A stretch of DNA of 39,618 bases from an uncultured Bacilli bacterium (GTDB lineage Bacteria > Bacillota_I > Bacilli_A > RF39 > UBA660). The DNA lies in assembly GCA_947623625.1 (NCBI GenBank), contig CANQHD010000005.1:1-39618 (forward strand). The letters run 5' to 3'. Each line of letters starts with the position of its first letter. The first letter of the stretch is position 1. The notes under the pieces are model-generated. The model was not told the DNA's origin, made no database searches, and saw nothing but the letters and a program-made list of their open reading frames with translations. The position numbers and the translations under genes are program-made. Of the stretch, positions 23,807-30,575 are shown piece after piece.

Positions 23807-25056
23807 AAATCAACATCTTTTATAAATGGAATTGCACCGTATCTACCATTTATATAACCCTTCTGAATATTTTCATCTTTTCTTACAGAAAATGAATCAA
23901 GTGGATATAAATCAGAAATACCTGTTTTAGAATTTTTTTCAGTAAACCAAATTTGATCTCTTCTTAATAAATCAAGACTTAATAGATTTGTTGCATGTGT
24001 CATAAATATTAACTGACTATTCGCTTTATTCATATTTTTATTGTTAAATAATTTTACAATAAACTCTGCTAATGCTGGATGCATACTTTTCTCTAATTCA
24101 TCAACAACCATTACTTTAGTACTTTCAAATGCTCTTTTTAAAAAGGGGGCCAGAGCGAATAATACACGTGTACCAGAAGATTCGTCATCAAAATTCAATT
24201 TATAGTAATGTGTGTTATTTTTTTCGTCAACCACTTCATGATCTAGTTCAATATTTACATTAGATATTTTAAAAACTTTATTTGTTCTAGCAAGTGGAGG
24301 AATAAACATATTAATCATTGTATTATCCATTTCTTTTTCTTCATAATCAACATGTATGTCTTTAATTAATATATCAGCTTCTTTTAATAATTTTAAAGCA
24401 AACTCTTTTAAATTTTTATTATCACTACTGTATTCTTTTAAGTCTTGATCTGAAATATTATAAAAAGAATCATATGTATCTATCACATTGCTAAACCATA
24501 GATAGGCATCTTTCGTTTTGTCATAATTCCAGTTTGTTGCGGTAGATAAGAACAATTTGTTTTCCGTATTTTTTACTTTCAATGAATCTAATTTGTTTTT
24601 ATCATGGTTAAAATCATAGATATCTGTTTGAGTTCTTGTAAAAATATTGGTTGGTTTTTGTGTATAATATGCATCTAAAATTTCATCATAGATTTTATTA
24701 ACATCTGCACTGAAGAAGTATCTATATTTTACATTATTAGCTACAAAGATAAATTCAAATTCACTAGGATTATTTTTGGTTTTTTCATCGAATAAAAAGG
24801 GCTTCAAAAAACTCCATTTACCTCCTACTGGAATTAAGTTAGAATTTTTAACCATAAGTATTGCACAAGCAAAAGCTTTTAATAAGTTAGATTTACCAGA
24901 TGCATTTGCTCCATATATAGCTGCTGTTTTTAGCAAATTCAATCCATCTTTAGTCATTATATTATCTAAATTTTCATCGCCATTACCTTTTTCCATTGAC
25001 AATGTTACTTTATCTTTAAAAGATAAAAAATTTTTAACACTAAATTCAATAAGCAT
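23788..25056 (-). CDS. AAA/ABC-type ATPase, RloA/AbiLi-like
   Basis: A 422-aa ATPase of the AAA_15/AAA_21 (OLD-, SMC-like) kind, without membrane segments. It has the N-terminal IEFSVKNFLSFKD, Walker A GANASGKS (~49-56), an ABC-like signature DDESSGTRVLFALAP (~300), Walker B KVMVVDELEKSMHP and the switch-His region LIFMTHATNLL. Such ATPases act as sensors that hold a Toprim-type effector in check and release it on phage infection in PARIS and related systems. The track start is an upstream TTG inside the ribosome binding site; the ATG at 25056 follows GGAGGAG. It is first in the operon with rloB and is strikingly A/T-rich compared with core genes. Confidence 0.88.
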   Translation of the reverse strand: MLIEFSVKNFLSFKDKVTLSMEKGNGDENLDNIMTKDGLNLLKTAAIYGANASGKSNLLKAFACAILMVKNSNLIPVGGKWSFLKPFLFDEKTKNNPSEFEFIFVANNVKYRYFFSADVNKIYDEILDAYYTQKPTNIFTRTQTDIYDFNHDKNKLDSLKVKNTENKLFLSTATNWNYDKTKDAYLWFSNVIDTYDSFYNISDQDLKEYSSDNKNLKEFALKLLKEADILIKDIHVDYEEKEMDNTMINMFIPPLARTNKVFKISNVNIELDHEVVDEKNNTHYYKLNFDDESSGTRVLFALAPFLKRAFESTKVMVVDELEKSMHPALAEFIVKLFNNKNMNKANSQLIFMTHATNLLSLDLLRRDQIWFTEKNSKTGISDLYPLDSFSVRKDENIQKGYINGRYGAIPFIKDVDLWLEDN

Positions 25057-25075
25057 AATTATCTCCTCCAATAAT

Positions 25076-25081
25076 ATTATA
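25076..25081 (-). promoter_or_regulatory. -10 element of the ATPase-rloB operon
   Basis: A perfect TATAAT lies 20 nt before the ATPase ATG; the corresponding -35 (ACAAGT) is poor, suggesting dependence on an activator or low basal expression. Confidence 0.45.
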
Positions 25082-25110
25082 CTCTTTTTTATGAAAAAAC
25101 TTGTTTATTT

Positions 25111-25145
25111 TTATAAAATTTGTATTTTTTTCACAAATTTATAAA
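25111..25145. promoter_or_regulatory. Inverted repeat upstream of the ATPase-rloB promoter
   Basis: TTATAAAATTTGT and ACAAATTTATAA flank a 9-nt centre (one extra A in one arm). It lies about 6 nt upstream of the -35 position and has no T-tail toward the preceding genes, which suits an operator. The rest of the 332-nt gap (25057-25388) is very A/T-rich with no gene. Confidence 0.4.
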
Positions 25146-25299
25146 TAATATTCATATTTTAACTGTTATTTTTGTTTTTGGCAATACAAATATTATTTAA
25201 GTTTCATTTTTATATCATATTTTTCCTCTTGAATAAACCAACTGTACGTCAAATATAAATTTTTTTCTTCATGCACTTTCCTAGTATAATTGTTCATCT

Positions 25300-25337
25300 A
25301 AAAAAATAAATCTGTGGATAAAACAAATTTATTTTTT
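25300..25337. repeat. A/T hairpin with a single DnaA-box-like word
   Basis: AAAAAATAAAT and ATTTATTTTTT form an inverted repeat that could work as a weak terminator in either direction, for example for the minus-strand end of pduL. The loop contains TGTGGATAA, the complement of the consensus DnaA box, but no other box was found nearby. Confidence 0.35.
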
Positions 25338-25388
25338 CTTTTATTCTAATTTTTTTTGAAGAAACTCAAATGCTTTCAAAGTTTTATT

Positions 25389-25955
25389 TTATTGATCAAT
25401 ATAAATCGTTCCCATATCTCCGGTTTTTAATAAAGCACCATTTGCATCATCTGTATCTAGATGAAGTTCTAAAACACCATCCGCTTGTTCTTTAATAAAA
25501 ACATCATGGAAAGTCGTCATCTTCTCGCTTTTGAAGAAAACACTCACCTTTGATACTTCTAAAAGTCCAAGCTTTTCTCTTGTCTCATGATTCATATGAA
25601 TATGTCGGTTTGCTAAAATAGCACATGGCTTTTTAATGCTTCCTTCTTTTCCAATAATCGTAACTTCTATAGCACCTTCTAAATCACCGGATGTCCGAAT
25701 TGGAGGTGTTATCTTTAAAAATCTTGCATCGGTTTCTGAGAGTTCAACTTGTGTATAATCTCTTAACGGACCAAGAACCCTTACCCTTTCAAGTTTTCTG
25801 TCTTCAACTTGTATTGTTACAAATTGATTGGATGCAAACTGATTTTTTTGAACCAAATTTTTGACAACTTCAAGTGGACTATCCCCAAATAAAATATGAT
25901 AATCTTCTTCTGTTAAATGCACATGTCGGTTGGACACACCTAAGAGAACTTGCAA
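25389..25955 (-). CDS. pduL: PduL-type phosphate acyltransferase
   Basis: PduL transfers acyl groups between CoA and phosphate (acetyl- or propanoyl-phosphate), a zinc enzyme unrelated to Pta. The protein contains the two zinc-binding repeats VSNRHVHL (~6-13) and ANRHIHM (~115-121), plus the conserved GPLRDYTQVELS and IRTSGDL. There is no N-terminal encapsulation extension and no microcompartment gene nearby, so it is probably the housekeeping phosphotransacetylase for ATP formation from acetyl-CoA. The track uses a GTG that lies within the ribosome binding site GAGGTGAT; the TTG at 25955 is better spaced and gives 188 aa. It is divergent from gerQ. Confidence 0.92.
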   Translation of the reverse strand: MQVLLGVSNRHVHLTEEDYHILFGDSPLEVVKNLVQKNQFASNQFVTIQVEDRKLERVRVLGPLRDYTQVELSETDARFLKITPPIRTSGDLEGAIEVTIIGKEGSIKKPCAILANRHIHMNHETREKLGLLEVSKVSVFFKSEKMTTFHDVFIKEQADGVLELHLDTDDANGALLKTGDMGTIYIDQ

Positions 25956-25999
25956 TTTTATCACCTCAAAGTAATTATATCATTAAACGGTATTTTTTT

Positions 26000-26029
26000 A
26001 AGGCAAAGTACATAGATTTTACTGTAAAG
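26000..26029 (+). promoter_or_regulatory. Possible sigma-E type promoter of gerQ
   Basis: GGTATTT about 15 nt before CATAGATT resembles the mother-cell sigma-E pattern (ATATT-like -35, CATAnnnT -10). No good sigma-A promoter is seen in the 80-nt gap. Coordinates are approximate. Confidence 0.3.
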
Positions 26030-26044
26030 GAAAGGAGAATAGCT

Positions 26045-26386
26045 TTGAATCAAAATGTTTATCCAAATTACCCAAACAACTTAGATATTGCAAGTCAAAG
26101 TAGTGCACCACCTGTTGATAATCTTTATCCAACTTATCCTAGTGCGAATTTAGCAGATCCAAGATATGCTGAAAATATTTTAGAGAAAAATATAGGAAGA
26201 CGCGCATCATTTTATATGTCTTATAATGATTCTTTAGAATGGCGTGATCGTATTTTTACTGGAGTTATTGAACAAGCTGGAAGAGACTATGCAGTTTTAA
26301 AAGAAGATGGATCTGAAAAATTTATTTTACTTTGGACAGTTTACTTAAATTTCGTAGAATTTTTTGAACGTCCTATTTTAAATTAA
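26045..26386 (+). CDS. gerQ: Spore coat protein GerQ
   Basis: GerQ is an inner spore-coat protein needed for normal germination and for positioning the cortex-lytic enzyme CwlJ; in B. subtilis it is cross-linked by transglutaminase. The 113-aa form has a Tyr/Pro/Asn/Gln-rich N-terminus (NQNVYPNYPNN) and the conserved core ENILEKNIGRRASFYMSY with FTGVIEQAGRDYAVL and ILLWTVYLNFVEF. The ORF track begins far upstream in the opposite gene pduL; I use the TTG at 26045 with AAAGGAGAA about 8 nt before it. It is the third sporulation gene of the window and ends in a terminator. Confidence 0.88.
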   Translation: MNQNVYPNYPNNLDIASQSSAPPVDNLYPTYPSANLADPRYAENILEKNIGRRASFYMSYNDSLEWRDRIFTGVIEQAGRDYAVLKEDGSEKFILLWTVYLNFVEFFERPILN

Positions 26387-26412
26387 AGAATGTTGTTTCA
26401 TTCTTTTTTTCT
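26385..26412 (+). terminator. gerQ terminator
   Basis: AAAGAATG pairs with CATTCTTT (8 bp, loop TTGTTT), followed by a T-run. The stem starts in the stop codon. The loop also supplies the -35 of the next gene. Confidence 0.85.
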
Positions 26413-26421
26413 TGTTATAAT
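26393..26421 (+). promoter_or_regulatory. Promoter of the LemA-family gene
   Basis: TTGTTT, 17 nt, then the extended -10 TGTTATAAT. The -35 coincides exactly with the loop of the gerQ terminator. Confidence 0.7.
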
Positions 26422-26438
26422 AAAATAGAGGTGGTTAA

Positions 26439-26972
26439 ATGATAATGATTATCTTTGCAATTGTCTTTCTTATCGTATGTGTTGGAATGATTTGTTTTCG
26501 TTATAGTAAAGAACAATTTGAAGATTTAAACATTAAGTTAAATGAAGCTGAAAAGCATTTAGATATTTATTTAGAGAAAAAAATTGAATTATTAAATCGT
26601 TTAATAAAGTTGATGAAAAAGAAAAAAATCACGGCAGAATATCCGGATGTTGAACAGTATAAAAAGACTGAGTTAGAAAAGCGAAATCTTCATCATGTTT
26701 TATTTGATACTTATACAGATATGATTCAAATTGTCGATGAAAAAGAAGATAAATTAACCGATGAAAAAAGTATTTCTTTTCTAGATCAGTTAAGTGACAA
26801 TGAAGATGATTTAATTGCAACGGTTAAATATTATAATGATAATGCCACAGAATTTAATCACTTACTTCATCATTTTCCAACTTCGATTACAGCACATTTT
26901 CTAAAAATGCAACAATTAGAATTTTATTATAATGAAAAACGAGAAACATTTGAAATACTAAAAGAAAAATAG
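26439..26972 (+). CDS. LemA-family membrane-anchored protein
   Basis: The 177-aa protein has one N-terminal transmembrane helix (about 2-20) and a long helical body. The end of the body, VKYYNDNATEFNHLLHHFPTSI, is the LemA signature (xxYNxxVxxYNxxxxxFP). Family members are helical-bundle proteins facing the outside or the cytosol depending on orientation; their molecular role is not established. ATG after GAGGTGG. The gene has its own promoter and terminator. Confidence 0.8.
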   Translation: MIMIIFAIVFLIVCVGMICFRYSKEQFEDLNIKLNEAEKHLDIYLEKKIELLNRLIKLMKKKKITAEYPDVEQYKKTELEKRNLHHVLFDTYTDMIQIVDEKEDKLTDEKSISFLDQLSDNEDDLIATVKYYNDNATEFNHLLHHFPTSITAHFLKMQQLEFYYNEKRETFEILKEK

Positions 26973-26998
26973 CTCAAATAAATTTTTGAGTTTTTTTT
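26972..26998 (+). terminator. Terminator of the LemA-family gene
   Basis: CTCAAA and TTTGAG enclose a 6-nt loop, followed by eight T, starting directly after the stop codon. Confidence 0.8.
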
Positions 26999-27008
26999 CG
27001 TATTTTTT

Positions 27009-27380
27009 TTAAATAAAGCTTTGAACAAATTCAATAACTTGATCCACTTGTTTTTCATCCAGCCTAAAGATGCGTTCTGTTACTTTTTCTTTTTTATGAA
27101 ATTCACGATATTCTTGCTTTCCCTTTTCATAGATTTCAAGATATCTATTTTCTTCATAAAAAGACATGCTTTCTTCTTCTTCCTCATTCACTTTTACAAA
27201 ATAATTGACTTTTTGTTCTTTTAATTTTTCAATAACTTTTTGAATACTTCCAATTGGAAAGCCACTTTTCCCATTATTGATTTTATAATGAAAAAGTGAA
27301 AAAAGAAGGATTGCATCTTCATCAAAGGCATGATAAAAACCACCTACTTTTCTTAAAAAAACTGTCTGGCTTTCATTCAT
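27009..27380 (-). CDS. Stand-alone MutS domain I-like protein, 123 aa
   Basis: The first 60 residues resemble the N-terminal mismatch-recognition domain of MutS: VFLRKVGGFYHAFDEDAILL corresponds to the (L)FxxxGdFYElFxxDA region, then GFPIGSIQKVIEKLKEQ to the (M)xGxPxHxxxxYlxkLi region. The Phe of the MutS FYE motif is kept (GFY), but the Glu is replaced by His. The remainder is Glu/Lys-rich and ends in a helix; no ATPase or clamp domains exist. A repurposed DNA- or nucleotide-binding module is likely, but the function is unknown. ATG follows CAGGAGGAG. It converges with the LemA-family gene. Confidence 0.7.
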   Translation of the reverse strand: MNESQTVFLRKVGGFYHAFDEDAILLFSLFHYKINNGKSGFPIGSIQKVIEKLKEQKVNYFVKVNEEEEESMSFYEENRYLEIYEKGKQEYREFHKKEKVTERIFRLDEKQVDQVIEFVQSFI

Positions 27381-27473
27381 TTTTTTCTCCTCCTGTTTTA
27401 TTTAGTATAGAAACAAGAAGAAAAATTAAAACTACTCTTCCTTAAAAAGACATTTTTTGGAACTTTTTATCCT

Positions 27474-28133
27474 TTAAAGTTGACTAAATACAATTGCAAG
27501 TAATGGAATTAACAAACTCAGTAGCAAAATAACAAATGGCAGTAAAAATGTCTGGATAAACGCTGTTTGATTTCGATTATCAGGGTTTTCAAAGGGATCT
27601 TTAAAAGCTTTTCCCACTGGTGTTGCTTTACTGTAAGATCTAGAAGATGAAGCACCACCTAACTCTTCATCTAGCTTTCCCATTTGTTCTTGATTCTTTT
27701 TTTCCACATAATCAGCAAGATAGATCATTGCATTATAAGCAAATACTTTTTTATAAAAAGCAAAATCCTCTTCTGGAATAAAGGGTGCAAAGCGATCAAA
27801 ATTTTCTTTAAGAAATGCTGGAGTAAATGAAATTGTCATATCTGTTAGCATAGAACAATAAATTCCAATTTCTTGAAAACACTCTGTCTTAATATTTTTT
27901 TGCATATATTCTTTTTCTTGATTTTCTGGAAGTGGACTTACTTCTTTAAAAACAATATATTTTTGATTTTTTTCTAACTCTCCTACTAAAATTTGGCTTA
28001 GATTAAAATCTGTAACATAGTAACCATACTGATGAGTTTTCTTAAGAGCCGTTGATTGCGCATAAAAAACTTGACGCATTTCATCTGTTGAATGATAATG
28101 ACCTACCCACTCTTCTAATGTTATCTCATCCAT
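27474..28133 (-). CDS. Unrecognised 219-aa tail-anchored protein
   Basis: Cytosolic N-terminal part (1-185) and a single C-terminal membrane anchor (about 193-217), giving a tail-anchored topology. A stretch around residues 30-65 (ALKKTHQYGYYVTDFNLSQILV, quoted in part) faintly recalls the kinase catalytic loop spacing (LxxxHxxGxxxxDxxxxNILV), but the HRD and Asn are not kept, so a pseudokinase is only speculation. The linker before the anchor is Ser/Asn/Gly-rich. ATG with GGGAGAAG and its own promoter just after sigH. Confidence 0.75.
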   Translation of the reverse strand: MDEITLEEWVGHYHSTDEMRQVFYAQSTALKKTHQYGYYVTDFNLSQILVGELEKNQKYIVFKEVSPLPENQEKEYMQKNIKTECFQEIGIYCSMLTDMTISFTPAFLKENFDRFAPFIPEEDFAFYKKVFAYNAMIYLADYVEKKNQEQMGKLDEELGGASSSRSYSKATPVGKAFKDPFENPDNRNQTAFIQTFLLPFVILLLSLLIPLLAIVFSQL

Positions 28134-28153
28134 ATTATCTTCTCCCTATTTTA

Positions 28154-28182
28154 ATTTTACTATTTTTTATTAGGCTTTTCAA
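28154..28182 (-). promoter_or_regulatory. Promoter of the tail-anchored protein gene
   Basis: On the minus strand TTGAAA and TAAAAT are 17 nt apart, directly after the sigH stop codon. Confidence 0.6.
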
Positions 28183-28779
28183 CTAGAAAATAGAGGGCTT
28201 TTTTTTCTTTAATTTTTCTAAGGCATGAGAAACTTTATGCATAGAAATATCTAACAATTCACTAATTTCACGATACTTAAATCCATTATAACGCAGTTCA
28301 AATATACAAGCATCTTGAAAACAAAGTGTATTTTGAAAATCTCTAATTTTTTGTTCGAAATCATTATTTTCACAAATTTCATAAGGCTGCTTTTCAAAGC
28401 TCGGAATAATATCTTCATAATAAAGACCATTTTCTAAGGGTTCTTGAATTGAAATTGCATAGTTTAATGGATAGTCTTTTTTCCTTGTAATTGTTCTTTT
28501 ATATAGTGAAAGTTGATTCTTTATACAAGAGACAACATAAGTATAAAAAAGAATATTTTTCTCATCATCAAAATGAAGGATAGCTTTTTCAAACCCATAA
28601 CAGGCTTCTTGATAAAAATCATCATATGAGATGCCATTAATACATTTACAACTTGCATAACTTTTTTTCGCAAAATGAACTAAAATACTTCGATATTTTT
28701 GATACAAAAAACTTTTGGCTTCTTCATCTTGTTGATGAACTAAATAAAGAAGTTCATAATCATTCATTGAATCATTCAT
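28183..28779 (-). CDS. sigH: RNA polymerase sigma factor, SigH-like
   Basis: A 198-aa sigma-70 family protein with region 2 (LLYLVHQQDEEAKSFLYQKY; ISYDDFYQEACYGFEKAI) and region 4 helix-turn-helix (FKYREISELLDISMHKVSHALEKLKKK). The order cysS-mrnC-rlmB-sigH is as in B. subtilis, where sigma-H controls entry into sporulation, but the protein is divergent, so SigH is assigned mainly by context. The yacP gene normally between rlmB and sigH is missing. The track start adds 11 residues overlapping rlmB; the ATG at 28779 has TAGGA upstream and lies 7 nt after the rlmB stop. Confidence 0.82.
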   Translation of the reverse strand: MNDSMNDYELLYLVHQQDEEAKSFLYQKYRSILVHFAKKSYASCKCINGISYDDFYQEACYGFEKAILHFDDEKNILFYTYVVSCIKNQLSLYKRTITRKKDYPLNYAISIQEPLENGLYYEDIIPSFEKQPYEICENNDFEQKIRDFQNTLCFQDACIFELRYNGFKYREISELLDISMHKVSHALEKLKKKKPSIF

Positions 28780-28786
28780 TTTTTTC

Positions 28787-29488
28787 CTACTTTCTATTTC
28801 TTTTTGCCTCATAAATTAAAAGTCCAGCAGCAACAGAAGCATTTAAACTTTCTACTTTAGAAGAGATTGGAATAGAGGCAATGAAATCACAATTTTTTTT
28901 CATAAGAGAAGAGATTCCTTTTCCTTCATTTCCAATAACAATCGCAATTTTCCCATGATAGTTAATGGATTGATAATCAACTCCATCCATATCTGTTCCA
29001 ATAATCCAAAATCCATGTTTCTTTAAAATATCGACTGTTTGATTCAAATTCACAACTTGAACAACATCCATATTCAAAACGGCACCCGCACTTGTTTTCA
29101 TAACGGTTGCAGTCACGGATGCACAACGATTATCTGGAATAATTACTGCATCAACATCTGCAGCAGCACAAGTTCTAATAATTGCACCTAAATTATGTGG
29201 ATCTTCTATGTGATCTAAAATGACAAGGAAACGACTCTTATCTATGATCTCTTCTAACGACGCATATAAATATTCGTCGACAAGTAAGATTATACCTTGA
29301 TGAAGTCCATTTACCAAATGATCCATTTCGCCTTTTGAAAGAATTTCGACCTTTAATTTTGCAAATTCAAAGGCTTTTTTCATTGTTTCATCATAAATTC
29401 TTTCTTGTAAATACACTTTTTTTATCATTTTTAACTTTTTTTCTTGTTTTAAAAATTCTTTTGCAACATTCTTTCCATATAAATACAT
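28787..29488 (-). CDS. rlmB: 23S rRNA (guanosine-2'-O-)-methyltransferase RlmB (TrmH/SpoU family)
   Basis: A SPOUT methyltransferase with trefoil knot. The 233-aa protein has the N-terminal RNA-binding domain (YLYGKNVAKEFL...) and the three SpoU motifs: LDHIEDPHNLGAIIRTCAA (~108-126), IVIGNEGKGIS (~190-200) and IPISSKVESLNASVAAGLLIY (partly quoted: SLNASVAAGL). RlmB methylates G2251 (E. coli numbering) in the peptidyl-transferase region; some paralogues modify tRNA. The track start adds five residues; the ATG at 29488 is behind GTGGAGGAA, 1 nt after the mrnC stop. Confidence 0.93.
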   Translation of the reverse strand: MYLYGKNVAKEFLKQEKKLKMIKKVYLQERIYDETMKKAFEFAKLKVEILSKGEMDHLVNGLHQGIILLVDEYLYASLEEIIDKSRFLVILDHIEDPHNLGAIIRTCAAADVDAVIIPDNRCASVTATVMKTSAGAVLNMDVVQVVNLNQTVDILKKHGFWIIGTDMDGVDYQSINYHGKIAIVIGNEGKGISSLMKKNCDFIASIPISSKVESLNASVAAGLLIYEAKRNRK

Positions 29489-29489
29489 C

Positions 29490-29858
29490 TTATTCCTCCA
29501 CAATTTTTTCTAATAAATTTTTAAGTCTTTCATCTTTGTTTGTATACGAAAGATACCCAATTACAGCCTCTAGTGCAGTTGCATACTTATAAGTCATGAC
29601 ATCACTGTTTTTGGGCTTATGATGATTCTTTGCATTACGAGCTCTTCTTAAAATACTTATTTCATCTTCATTAAAATAGTTTTGATCGAAAAGTTTCTTT
29701 AAAAGAGCACTTTGACTTTTAGCACTGACAAAAGAAAGGGAAGCCTCCTGTAAGCTTTTTACATTCGGATATCCCTTTGTAATTAAGTATTCACGAATAA
29801 ATTTTTCATAAACTGCATCACCTAAGTATGCAAGTACTAATATATTTATCTCATCCAC
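29490..29858 (-). CDS. mrnC: Mini-ribonuclease III
   Basis: Mini-III is a double-strand RNase III domain without the RNA-binding domain; it matures the ends of 23S rRNA. The protein carries ILVLAYLGDAVYE (catalytic Asp) near the N-terminus and RRARNAKNH and ALEAVIGYL with the second acidic site. Length about 122 aa is normal. The start is unclear: ATG (29864) and GTG (29867) lie almost on top of AGGTG, while the GTG at 29858 is 8 nt from it and gives MDEINILVLAYLG; I chose the latter. It is in one operon with cysS, yugP, rlmB and perhaps sigH. Confidence 0.93.
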   Translation of the reverse strand: MDEINILVLAYLGDAVYEKFIREYLITKGYPNVKSLQEASLSFVSAKSQSALLKKLFDQNYFNEDEISILRRARNAKNHHKPKNSDVMTYKYATALEAVIGYLSYTNKDERLKNLLEKIVEE

Positions 29859-29869
29859 TCTCATCACAC

Positions 29870-30571
29870 CTAATCATCATCACTTCGACCAATCACAATA
29901 AGAACAAGTCTTCCTATTTCAAGTAACGTTGTTAATAAAGAAGCAACATAAGTAAACGCTGCTGCATGAAGCATTCGAGATACAGATTGATTTTCACCTG
30001 CTTGAGCAAGTTTTAAGCGGTCTAGTTCTCTCTTAGCCCTTTTGGATGCATCAAATTCAACAGGAAGCGTTACAAGTTGAAAAAGCAAAATGAATAAAAG
30101 TAATCCAATCCCTACCCAAGCAAGATTTATCATTCCAAAGATAAGTCCTAATAAAACTGCAATATATCCAAACCGTGATCCAAAGTTCACTAAAGGAATA
30201 ATCAAAGACCGAATGCGCATAAAAGTATAGCCTTCCTTATCCTGTATCGCATGACCGCATTCGTGAGATGCAACAGCCATTGCAGCAATAGTTGTTCCAT
30301 TATAGATATCATGAGAAAGACGAACAACTTTCTGATTGGGATCATAATGATCCGATAAAACTCCTTTTGTCTCAACTACATAAACATCTTCTAGTTGATT
30401 CTGCTTTAATATTTCTCTTGCAACTTCACTTCCGGTGATTCCTTTGCTGTTTTTTCGTCTTTTCATCTTTCGATAATTCGTCTGTAAATAAACATCTGCA
30501 AGAAACGTAATTAAAACACCAATGAGTATAAGTCCATAACCAACAAAATCATAGCCACTATAATAGTACAT
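29870..30571 (-). CDS. YugP-family zinc-dependent membrane protease
   Basis: A 233-aa membrane protein with an N-terminal helix (about 8-28), the zinc motif SHECGHAIQ (HExxH, ~103-111), two central helices (about 130-172) and a C-terminal helix. This matches the YugP/peptidase_Mx neutral zinc protease family, whose targets are not well known. ATG after GGAGTGA, 4 nt from the cysS stop. It is an insertion in the otherwise conserved cysS-mrnC pair of Bacillus. Confidence 0.88.
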   Translation of the reverse strand: MYYYSGYDFVGYGLILIGVLITFLADVYLQTNYRKMKRRKNSKGITGSEVAREILKQNQLEDVYVVETKGVLSDHYDPNQKVVRLSHDIYNGTTIAAMAVASHECGHAIQDKEGYTFMRIRSLIIPLVNFGSRFGYIAVLLGLIFGMINLAWVGIGLLLFILLFQLVTLPVEFDASKRAKRELDRLKLAQAGENQSVSRMLHAAAFTYVASLLTTLLEIGRLVLIVIGRSDDD

Positions 30572-30575
30572 TGTA

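Noticed and set aside
25313-25321. Replication origin based on the DnaA-box word
   Set aside because: Only one box was seen and there is no dnaA, dnaN or box cluster nearby.
25874-26044. N-terminal extension of gerQ in the ORF track
   Set aside because: It runs antisense through pduL, lacks family similarity, and a good ribosome binding site sits before the TTG at 26045.
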